Positions 1-5,957 of a DNA stretch of 6,553 nucleotides are shown piece after piece. Within the stretch, counting starts at the first letter, position 1. Every line of letters begins with the position of its first letter. The notes under the pieces are model-generated. The model worked only from the letters and a program-made list of their open reading frames with translations. It did not search any database and was not told where the DNA came from. Source of the stretch: JBFKUL01 sp041635755. GTDB taxonomy: Bacteria > Pseudomonadota > Gammaproteobacteria > Burkholderiales > SG8-39. The stretch lies in assembly GCA_041635755.1 (NCBI GenBank), contig JBFKUL010000167.1, forward strand, positions 1-6,553. Reading direction: 5' to 3'. A program made the position numbers and the translations under genes.

Positions 1-1065
1 GTGTTCACCGAGATGACCTGCACCTCGCCCGAGGGCCGCATTTCGCCGGGCTGCACCGGCCTGTGGAACGAAGACCAGCGCGACGCCTGGAAGCGTATCG
101 TCGATTTCTGCCACGCCAACTCGAAAGCCAAACTCTGCCTGCAGATCGGCCACTCGGGACGCAAGGGCTCGACCCAGCTCGGCTGGGAGCGCATGGACCA
201 TCCGCTCGAGACCGGCAACTGGCAGGTGATCGCGCCGAGCCCGCTGCCGTATCTGCCGGAGTCGCAAGCGCCGCGTGAAATGACGCGCCGGGACATGGAC
301 GCGGTGCGCGACGAGTTCGCGCGCACGGCAAGGCTCGGCGCCGAGGCCGGCTTCGACATGCTCGAGATCCACTGCGCGCACGGCTACCTGCTCTCTTCGT
401 TCATCTCGCCGCTTACGAACCGGCGCTCCGACGCGTACGGCGGGTCGATCGAGAACCGGCTTCGCTTCCCCCTAGAGGTGTTTCGCGTCTGCCGTGCAGC
501 GTGGCCGCAAGACAAGCCGATGTCAGTGCGCATTTCCGCTACGGACTGGGCGCCGGGAGGACTCAGCGAGGCCGATCTGCTCGCCGCGGCGCGCGCCTTC
601 AAGGATGCGGGCGCCGACTTGATCGACGTCTCCACCGGGCAGGTGGTGCCGCACCAGAAGCCAGTCTACGGGCGTATGTACCAGACGCCGTTCTCGGACA
701 AGGTGCGCAACGAGGTCGGCATCGCGACCATGGCGGTCGGCAACATCACCACCGCCGACCAAGTGAACACGATCGTCGTCTCTGGCCGTGCCGACCTGGT
801 CGCGCTCGCGCGCCCGCACCTCACCGATCCGTACTTCACGCTGCACGCGGCGGCCTGGTATCAGCATCAGGGACAGCATTGGCCCAAGCCCTATCTCTCG
901 GGCCGCGACCAGGCCTACCGCCTCGCGCCGCGCGAGCGCGAGGAATGGGTTGCCGGGCGCGTGGCGCAAAAGCCACCCTCGCACGAGGTGAAGGACGACG
1001 CCCTCAAGGGCCAGGGCGCAAAGGACGGCGCGGCAAAGCCGGGCGCCAAGAAACGGGCCGCATAA
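1..1065 (+). CDS. C-terminal Old Yellow Enzyme-like domain of a bifunctional salicylyl-CoA / anthraniloyl-CoA 5-hydroxylase family flavoprotein (5' partial)
   Basis: The visible 354 residues form most of an FMN-binding OYE-type TIM barrel. Residues 47-58 carry the strand with LQIGHSGRKGST. Residues 122-129 read EIHCAHGY, giving the His124/His127 pair and Tyr129 of the YqjM-like active site. Residues 136-153 hold the family hallmark SPLTNRR...DAYGGS..NR. The domain opens in mid-fold: the GTG at base 1 matches an internal Val, and the first barrel strand that normally precedes EMTC.SPEGRI is missing, so the gene starts upstream. The wording EMTCTSPEGRISPGCTGLW and YLSGRDQAYRLA recalls the C-terminal half of the two-domain flavoprotein monooxygenase/reductases acting on salicylyl-CoA or 2-aminobenzoyl-CoA; this is from memory of the family. 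In those, an N-terminal FAD hydroxylase adds the ring hydroxyl and the OYE half reduces the ring. The next gene is a CoA ligase, which fits. Residues 321-354 are a Lys/Ala/Gly-rich tail. A stand-alone enoate reductase is the main alternative. Confidence 0.78.
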   Translation: MFTEMTCTSPEGRISPGCTGLWNEDQRDAWKRIVDFCHANSKAKLCLQIGHSGRKGSTQLGWERMDHPLETGNWQVIAPSPLPYLPESQAPREMTRRDMDAVRDEFARTARLGAEAGFDMLEIHCAHGYLLSSFISPLTNRRSDAYGGSIENRLRFPLEVFRVCRAAWPQDKPMSVRISATDWAPGGLSEADLLAAARAFKDAGADLIDVSTGQVVPHQKPVYGRMYQTPFSDKVRNEVGIATMAVGNITTADQVNTIVVSGRADLVALARPHLTDPYFTLHAAAWYQHQGQHWPKPYLSGRDQAYRLAPREREEWVAGRVAQKPPSHEVKDDALKGQGAKDGAAKPGAKKRAA

Positions 1066-1079
1066 GCCGGGCGCACCGC

Positions 1080-2705
1080 ATGGGACCGTTACCGCTGCCG
1101 CCGAGGCGTAGCGCTTTCGGGCGCGAGCTGTGCAACGACGACACGCACTGGGGACTGGTCGAGCGCCGGGCGCACGACACGCCCGCAGCCATCGCGCTGC
1201 TGCACGGCGATACGCGGATGTCGTTTCTCGAGCTGCGCGAGCGCGCCGCGCGCCTTGCCGCGGGGCTCGCGGCGCTCGGCATCGGCAAAGGCGACGTGGT
1301 CGCGGTGCAGCTGCCCAACATCCCGGAGTTCGTCGTCACCCACGCGGCGATCAGCGCCCTCGGCGCAGTGACGCAACCCGTACATATGGCTTATCGCCGC
1401 GCCGAACTCGGCTTTCTGCTCGCGCACAGTGAAGCGCGCGCTTTCGTGTGCGTCGCGCATTTCAAGGACGAGGCACCCGCGACCGAGGCCCTGGCCCTGT
1501 CGCGCGAAATCAGCGCGCTCGAGCACGTCATTGCCCTGGGCGAGAAGCACGAGGGACCGCTGTTCTTCGGCGATCTCGCGGCGAGCGCGCCGCTCGCCAA
1601 ATTTCCCGCGGTCTCGGCCGACGACCCCTTCCTGCTGCTCTACACCTCCGGCACGACGGACAACCCGAAGGGCGTGCCGCTGGAGGCGCGCGGCTTTCTC
1701 GCCAACGCACGCCTGTCCCTGCCCGAGCTGGAGATCGGCGAGCGCGACGTGCTGCTGCCCGTGGCGCCGCTCACCCACCTTTATGGCTTGTGGACCTGCT
1801 ATCTGAGCCTGTACTCGGGTGCGGCGATCTCGCTGCTGCCGGCGTTTTCGCCGGTGGATCTCGCGGCGCTGGTGGCGAAGCATCGCGCGAGCTGCATCTT
1901 CGCGGTGCCGGCGCATTTCACGCCGATCCTCGAAGCGCGTCTGATGGAGCGGCACGATTTCAGCTCGGTGCGCTTTGTGTGCCTGTCGGGCAGCGCCGTG
2001 CCGCCGGCGCTCGCCGAGGCGATCGAGGCAAAACTCGCCGGCCGCGGCGGCAAGGCCATTCAGCTCTTCGGCATGAGCGAGCTGCAGGCGGGCGCCTACG
2101 CCCGGCCGCGCGATCCGGCCCAGGTGCGTCACGGCACCGCGGGCGCCGCGGCGCCAGGTACGGAGCTGCGCGTGGTCGACGACGCGGGCGCGTCGGTCGG
2201 TCCGGACGTCGAGGGCCGGCTGCAAGTGCGCGGTGCGGCGGTGTTCTCCGGCTACCTTAAGAATCCGGCGGCCACCGCGGAAGCGTTCACGGGCGACGCA
2301 TGGTTCGAGACGGGCGACACGGCACGGCTCACTGCCGAGGGCCGGCTCGTGCTCAGCGGGCGGGTCAAGGAGATCATCAACCGCGGCGGCGTGAAGTTCT
2401 CGCCGCTCGACGTCGAGGCGATCATCGATCGCGTTCCCGGCGTGGCGCGCAGCGCGATCGTGCCCTACCCGGATGCAACGTTGGGCGAGCGCGCCTGCGT
2501 GTTTGTGCAGCTCGCACCCGGCGCATCGCCGCCGAGCCTCGGCGCCATCACGGGCGCGCTCGACAAAGCCGGGGTGGCGAAATTCAAGTGGCCCGAGCGG
2601 CTCGAGCTGATCGAGGCGCTGCCGCTCACGCCGACGCAGAAGGTGATGCGCGGACGGCTGCGCGAGCGGCTCGGACCTGCTGCCAGCCGCGTACCGGACG
2701 CCTGA
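1080..2705 (+). CDS. AMP-forming acyl/aryl-CoA ligase (class I adenylate-forming enzyme)
   Basis: This 541-residue protein has the usual length for an AMP-forming acyl-CoA synthetase, which activates a carboxylic acid to an acyl-AMP and then an acyl-CoA in the cytoplasm. All core motifs are present in order: the phosphate loop YTSGTTDNPKG at 188-198, QLFGMSE at 328-334, WFETGD at 408-413 (ribose-binding Asp413), the hinge GRVKEIINRGG from 427, and the catalytic lysine Lys521 in PLTPTQKVMR. The phosphate loop is YTSGTT rather than the YSSGSTG form I associate with benzoate-CoA ligases. The ATG at 1080 is chosen because it lies 14 bp after the upstream stop and gives a normal N-terminus; the frame stays open upstream inside the previous gene, but that would add a non-homologous Arg/Gly-rich extension. 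No strong ribosome-binding site is visible. Its position behind the aromatic-CoA hydroxylase suggests an aromatic acid substrate such as salicylate or anthranilate. This is inference, and an alicyclic or fatty acid is possible. Confidence 0.9.
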   Translation: MGPLPLPPRRSAFGRELCNDDTHWGLVERRAHDTPAAIALLHGDTRMSFLELRERAARLAAGLAALGIGKGDVVAVQLPNIPEFVVTHAAISALGAVTQPVHMAYRRAELGFLLAHSEARAFVCVAHFKDEAPATEALALSREISALEHVIALGEKHEGPLFFGDLAASAPLAKFPAVSADDPFLLLYTSGTTDNPKGVPLEARGFLANARLSLPELEIGERDVLLPVAPLTHLYGLWTCYLSLYSGAAISLLPAFSPVDLAALVAKHRASCIFAVPAHFTPILEARLMERHDFSSVRFVCLSGSAVPPALAEAIEAKLAGRGGKAIQLFGMSELQAGAYARPRDPAQVRHGTAGAAAPGTELRVVDDAGASVGPDVEGRLQVRGAAVFSGYLKNPAATAEAFTGDAWFETGDTARLTAEGRLVLSGRVKEIINRGGVKFSPLDVEAIIDRVPGVARSAIVPYPDATLGERACVFVQLAPGASPPSLGAITGALDKAGVAKFKWPERLELIEALPLTPTQKVMRGRLRERLGPAASRVPDA

Positions 2706-3418
2706 TGCGGCTGCTGCTGCTTTCGAATTCGCGCAATGCCGGCGCCGGCTATCTTGAGCACGCCGAGCGCCTGATCGCCGAATTCCTCGGCGAGCGCCGG
2801 CATCGACTGCTGTTCCTTCCCTTTGCCGCGGTGCGCGTGGGTTTCGACGCCTACGCGGCGCGGGTGCGGCGGCGCTTTGCCGCGCTCGGCCATACGCTGA
2901 TCGGCGCGCACCGCGTGCCGCTTGCGAAAGCCATCGGCGAGGCCGAGGGTTTCGTGGTCGGCGGCGGCAACACCTTCTGCCTGCTTGATGCTTTGCAGCG
3001 CCGTCGCGTTCTCGCCGCGATGACGCGGCGCGTGCGCGCCGGCGTGCCTTATATCGGCTGGAGCGCGGGCTCTAACCTCGCCTGCCCGACGATCCGCACG
3101 ACCAACGACATGCCGATCGTCGAGCCGCGCTCGCTTGCGGCGATGCGTCTGGTGCCCTTCCAGCTCAATCCGCACTACACCGAGCGCGTGCTCGCGCGCC
3201 ATGGCGGCGAGTCGCGCGACGAGCGCATTGCCGAGTTCCTCGTCAGCAACCCGCGCCTGGCGGTGCTCGGCGTGCGCGAGGGCAGCGCGGTGCGCGTCGA
3301 AGGGCGCCGCGCGAGCCTCGAGCTCGGACCCGGTGCGCGGCTGTTCCGCGCGGGACACCGGCCGCGCGAGCTTGCGCGCGGCGCCGACCTGAGCTCACTG
3401 CTGGCGAGGCGCCGATGA
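2705..3418 (+). CDS. pepE: Dipeptidase E (alpha-aspartyl dipeptidase, peptidase family S51)
   Basis: The protein is 237 residues, close to the roughly 229 of enterobacterial PepE, a cytoplasmic serine peptidase that splits dipeptides with N-terminal aspartate. It opens with the family strand LLLLSNSRNAG and has FVVGGGNTF in the middle, then the nucleophile elbow YIGWSAGSN with Ser120, the following CPTIRTTNDMP with Asp135, NPHY with His157 and GVREGS with Glu192. These residues fall at the same numbers as the active-site residues known for Salmonella/E. coli PepE, so the fold is uninterrupted and the enzyme is probably active. The ATG at 2705 shares its A with the TGA of the ligase (TGATG), which points to translational coupling and fixes the start; there is no separate Shine-Dalgarno sequence. 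The Arg/Leu-rich C-terminus (about 215-237) is slightly longer than in the enterobacterial protein. Cyanophycinase is the related alternative, but the PepE-specific TIRTTNDMP stretch argues against it. Confidence 0.93.
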   Translation: MRLLLLSNSRNAGAGYLEHAERLIAEFLGERRHRLLFLPFAAVRVGFDAYAARVRRRFAALGHTLIGAHRVPLAKAIGEAEGFVVGGGNTFCLLDALQRRRVLAAMTRRVRAGVPYIGWSAGSNLACPTIRTTNDMPIVEPRSLAAMRLVPFQLNPHYTERVLARHGGESRDERIAEFLVSNPRLAVLGVREGSAVRVEGRRASLELGPGARLFRAGHRPRELARGADLSSLLARRR

Positions 3419-3999
3419 AAACGGGCGCGGGGTCGCGCAAGCGCTGTGCTTGGGCGCGCAACCCGCGCGCCGTCGCCTACCACGATCGCGAGTGGGGGGT
3501 GCCTGCGAAGAGCGACCGCAAGCTGTTCGAGTTCCTGATCCTCGAGGGCGCGCAGGCGGGCCTGTCCTGGGACACGATCCTCGCCAAGCGCGCGAACTAC
3601 CGTCGCGCGTTTCACCGCTTCGACGCGAAGCGCATCGCGCGCTACGGCGCAGCCGATCGCCGGCGCCTGCTCGCCGACGCGGGCATCGTGCGCAATCGCC
3701 TCAAGATCGACGCCGCGATCGTCAACGCGCGGCGTTTCCTCGAACTGCAGAAGGAGTTTGGCAGCTTCTCCAAATACGTATGGGGCTTCGTCGGCGGCAA
3801 GCCGCTGGAGGGGCGGCGGCGGCGGCTCGCCGACGTGCCGGCGCGAACCGAGGTCTCCGACGCGCTATCGAAGGATCTGAGGAAGCGCGGCTTCAAGTTC
3901 GTCGGCTCGACCATCATGTACGCGTTCATGCAGGCGGTGGGCATGGTCAACGACCATACCCGCGACTGCTTCCGGTACCGGATGCCGGCGAAGCGATGA
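3415..3999 (+). CDS. tag: DNA-3-methyladenine glycosylase I
   Basis: This 194-residue protein is a full-length Tag, the base-excision repair enzyme that removes 3-methyladenine from alkylated DNA. Compared with E. coli Tag from memory, the key residues are all kept with a constant offset of six. The zinc ligands are Cys11, His23, His181 and Cys185 (in RKRCAW, AYHDREWGVP and NDHTRDC). The base-pocket residues are Tyr22, Glu44 and Trp52 (in ILEGAQAGLSW). The C-terminal block DALSKDLRKRGFKFVGSTI is also intact. The ATG at 3415 overlaps the PepE stop in an ATGA junction, and a GAGG five bases upstream (3406-3409) can serve as ribosome-binding site. An Arg run at 134-137, encoded by four CGG codons, sits in a surface linker. 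Its presence here looks like gene packing; nothing in the window suggests alkylation-inducible control. Confidence 0.96.
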   Translation: MKTGAGSRKRCAWARNPRAVAYHDREWGVPAKSDRKLFEFLILEGAQAGLSWDTILAKRANYRRAFHRFDAKRIARYGAADRRRLLADAGIVRNRLKIDAAIVNARRFLELQKEFGSFSKYVWGFVGGKPLEGRRRRLADVPARTEVSDALSKDLRKRGFKFVGSTIMYAFMQAVGMVNDHTRDCFRYRMPAKR

Positions 4000-4493
4000 G
4001 AGCGCCTGCTTTGCTTGCCGCGCTTGCTGTCGCAAGCCCGGCCGCGGCGTCCGAATTCGGCATTCAGGCGGTCGCACTCGGGGCGAGCGAGGCGGTGGTG
4101 CAGGCACAGTTCCCGAGCGCGCACTGCAAGCCGCTCGAGTGGATCAGCGCGGCGGCAGACCGGCGTTGCGACGACAGCCGCGTCAGCATCGCCGGCGCCG
4201 GAGGCAGCATCACGTTCTATCTGAAGCACGATGCGGTGCAGGCGTTCGACCTGCATTTCAACACCCGGGACCTCGCGCGAATCCTCGCCCATTTCAAGTC
4301 GATGTATGGCCCGCCCATGCGCGAGGGCCGCGAGACGGTTGCCCGCGGCGGCCGTCCGGCGCGCGAGGTTTTCAAGGCGCACTGGGCCGCCGGCGCCGAC
4401 CGGGCGGAGATCGCCTCGCAGCCGGAGCGCAGGCGCTCCGCGCTGAAGGTCTGGCGCGGCGAGTTTCCGCAGCAGCTCTACAAGGTGAATTGA
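3996..4493 (+). CDS. Small secreted (probably periplasmic) protein of unknown function
   Basis: I do not recognise a named family with certainty. The 165-residue product begins MRAPALLAALAVASPAAAS, a short Sec-type signal peptide: one early Arg, a hydrophobic Ala/Leu core and an A-A-A/S cleavage region near residues 18-19. There is no lipobox Cys, so it is predicted to be soluble in the periplasm. The mature part starts with a VALGASEAVVQAQFP pattern, reminiscent of small periplasmic or envelope proteins that begin with a G-x-(S/T)-x-x-x-V motif. Cys44 and Cys58 could form a disulphide. Then come an ITFYLKHDAVQAF strand, a helix with ILAHFKSMYGPP, and a final stretch suited to paired beta strands. 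No catalytic motif is visible. Its ATG overlaps the Tag stop by four bases (ATGA), making it the last gene of the plus-strand run. The real-gene call rests on the overlap, the signal peptide and the conserved-looking core. Confidence 0.82.
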   Translation: MRAPALLAALAVASPAAASEFGIQAVALGASEAVVQAQFPSAHCKPLEWISAAADRRCDDSRVSIAGAGGSITFYLKHDAVQAFDLHFNTRDLARILAHFKSMYGPPMREGRETVARGGRPAREVFKAHWAAGADRAEIASQPERRRSALKVWRGEFPQQLYKVN

Positions 4494-4550
4494 AGCGCTG
4501 CGCCGCCGCGCAAACCGCAGCCGCGCCTTCCTGTGCGGCGCGCCGACACG
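4494..4550. terminator. Convergent intergenic stretch with a weak GC hairpin, possible bidirectional terminator
   Basis: These 57 bases separate the two converging gene runs, where transcription from both sides should end. An inverted repeat CGCGCC (4522-4527) and GGCGCG (4537-4542) with a 9-base loop could form a six-pair all-GC stem. No run of T follows on either strand, so a classical intrinsic terminator is not supported, and short GC repeats arise easily by chance at this base composition. Termination may instead be Rho-dependent. Confidence 0.22.
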
Positions 4551-5174
4551 TCAGCGTTCCGCGAACGCAAGGCGCGCGCCGGCGGCGATCATCACCGCGC
4601 CGGAGATCCTGGTCATTGCGGTGCGCCAGGCTGTGGCAAACAGGCGCCGGCTGCGCCCGACCAGCAGCGCGAGCAGCGCATAGTTGGAGAAGCCCAGCGC
4701 GGCGAAGGCCGCGCCGAGCAGCGCGATCTGCATGCCGGGCGGCGCACGCTGGCCATCGGCGAACTGCGGCAGGAAGGCGAGAAAGAACAGCGCGAGCTTC
4801 GGGTTGAGCGCGCTGGAGAGGAAGCCCTGCGCAACCAGCGCACGCGCACTGTAGTGCCGCGACGTGGCGCCCTCGTCCAGCGACGCGGCGCGCGCGCGCA
4901 GTGCCTGCACGCCGAGCCAGATGAGATACGCGGCCCCCAAATACTTCACCACGCTGAAGGCGAGCATCGAGGCGGCGAACAGTGCCGCAAGGCCTATGGC
5001 GACGAGCGTGGTGTGCATAGCGATGCCGAAGATCAGCCCGGCGGTGACCAGGACGCCGTCTCGCGCGCCGCCGCCAAGCGCTCGCGCGATCACCAGCGCC
5101 ATGTCGGGCCCCGGGGTCCACACGAGCGCGAGCGAAGCGAGCAGGAAAAGCGCGAACGCGGCCGGCTCGATCAT
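4551..5174 (-). CDS. LysE/RhtB-family amino-acid or metabolite exporter
   Basis: The 207-residue product has the length and layout of the LysE/RhtB transporters, inner-membrane proteins that export amino acids and related small molecules. Approximate membrane segments are 6-24, 41-66, 70-92, 113-138, 148-172 and 186-204. The family signature TPGPDMALV lies at 20-28, at the end of the first segment, and the second conserved site SALNPKLALFFLAFLPQF is at 121-138 with the Asn-Pro-Lys at 124-126. A hydrophilic loop (93-111) separates the halves, as is typical. The ATG at 5174 is the natural start because MIEPAAFALFLLAS leads directly into the first helix and the upstream codons give an Arg/Pro-rich leader without an ATG. 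It follows the dehydrogenase gene by 60 bp on the same strand, so it may be co-transcribed. The substrate cannot be read from the sequence; homoserine, threonine, lysine or a pathway intermediate are all possible. Confidence 0.93.
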   Translation of the reverse strand: MIEPAAFALFLLASLALVWTPGPDMALVIARALGGGARDGVLVTAGLIFGIAMHTTLVAIGLAALFAASMLAFSVVKYLGAAYLIWLGVQALRARAASLDEGATSRHYSARALVAQGFLSSALNPKLALFFLAFLPQFADGQRAPPGMQIALLGAAFAALGFSNYALLALLVGRSRRLFATAWRTAMTRISGAVMIAAGARLAFAER

Positions 5175-5234
5175 CGCTATTTCGGGACGCGACCGCCGGT
5201 AAGGACGTGGACGGGTTGCCCGGCCATGGCGCGC

Positions 5235-5951
5235 TCAGCGCGGGTATGACCCGCTGTTGACGTCGAGTGTCATGCCGTTCACGTACTCGGGGCTTTCGGC
5301 GCCGAGCCACAGGATCACCGCGGCCACCTCCTGCGGACGGCAGGCGCGACCGGAGTACACCGAGCGCATCACGCCGTCCTTGCGCGATTGCGGCAGCTGC
5401 TCGTACATGTCGGTGTGCGTCGGCCCCGGCGCCACGGCATTCACGGTGACGCCGTGCCGGCCCAGCCAGCCGGCAAAGCTCTTGGTGATGTTGATCAGTG
5501 CCGCCTTGGTGGCGCCGTACCACAAGTCCGGATGGCCGGTAAAAGCCGCGACCGAGGCGACGTTGACGATGCGACCCACGACGCCCGCCGAGGGCGCCTT
5601 GACATGGCGCGCGATCATTTGCGGCGCGAGCGCCTGCATGAGCGCCGCCGGCGCTTCGACGTTCACGGCGAGGATCTCGCGCTTGTGCGCCTCTGGAATC
5701 GCGTCGTAGGGCTCGCAGTAAAGGACGCCGGCGTTATTCACCAGGGTGTCGATTTCTCCGAGCGAGGCAACCAGCTGGCCGATGCCAGCGAGACCGGTAA
5801 GGTCGTAGTGCACGCGCGTCGCACGCTCGGGCAGGTCGCATTTGGAGAAATCCTTGTCGAGCGCGAGCACGCGATGGCCCGCGCCGAGAAAGGCATGCGC
5901 GGTGGCGAGGCCGATGCCGCGGCCCGCGCCGGTGACGAGCGCGGTCGGCAC
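5235..5951 (-). CDS. SDR family NAD(H)-type oxidoreductase
   Basis: This 238-residue protein is a classical short-chain dehydrogenase/reductase. It has the nucleotide-binding TGAGRGIG at 7-14, an Asp at the end of the second strand (Asp32 in LALDKD) that usually selects NAD(H) over NADP(H), LVNNAG at 70-75, and the catalytic set Asn97, Ser133, Tyr145 and Lys149 (YGATK). The C-terminus YVNGMTLDVNSG is also typical. The serine-to-tyrosine distance is 12 residues, within the family's range. The start is a GTG at 5951, the only start codon that keeps the MPTALVTG N-terminus; it lies 6 bp after the stop of the upstream aldolase-type gene, with no clear ribosome-binding site, so translation is probably coupled. 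Pairing with a DHDPS/NAL-family gene suggests oxidation of a sugar, sugar acid or keto-deoxy sugar acid. This is inferred from context; 3-oxoacyl-ACP reductase-like activity cannot be excluded. Confidence 0.92.
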   Translation of the reverse strand: MPTALVTGAGRGIGLATAHAFLGAGHRVLALDKDFSKCDLPERATRVHYDLTGLAGIGQLVASLGEIDTLVNNAGVLYCEPYDAIPEAHKREILAVNVEAPAALMQALAPQMIARHVKAPSAGVVGRIVNVASVAAFTGHPDLWYGATKAALINITKSFAGWLGRHGVTVNAVAPGPTHTDMYEQLPQSRKDGVMRSVYSGRACRPQEVAAVILWLGAESPEYVNGMTLDVNSGSYPR

Positions 5952-5957
5952 GTGCGC

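Noticed and set aside
1..3. GTG at base 1 as a genuine start codon
   Set aside because: It matches an internal Val of the OYE barrel, and the first strand and FMN-binding N-terminus would be missing.
501..1079. Upstream extension of the ligase frame to base 501, which would give a protein of 734 residues
   Set aside because: The extension overlaps the OYE domain and reads as Arg/Gly/Ala-rich sequence with no family resemblance. The ligase homology fits the ATG at 1080.
1089..2225. Long minus-strand open frame (378 residues) opposite the ligase
   Set aside because: The translation is rich in Arg, Gln, Ala and His with no motif. It is a composition shadow of a gene whose own motifs are all intact.
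2300..2704. Upstream extension of the PepE frame inside the ligase gene
   Set aside because: Arg/Ala-rich non-homologous sequence. The ATG at 2705 gives the exact PepE N-terminus and active-site numbering.
3814..3825. Four tandem CGG triplets in tag, considered as a variable simple repeat
   Set aside because: Only 12 bases, in frame (Arg134-137) and in a GC-rich genome, so chance is sufficient and a change in copy number would not shift the frame.
4139..4807. 222-residue plus-strand frame crossing the convergent junction
   Set aside because: Arg/Ala-rich low-complexity translation that overlaps two supported genes in other frames.
4372..5523. 383-residue minus-strand open frame overlapping the secreted protein, exporter and SDR genes
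   Set aside because: Frame shadow. The LysE and SDR frames covering the same bases carry complete family signatures, while this one carries none.
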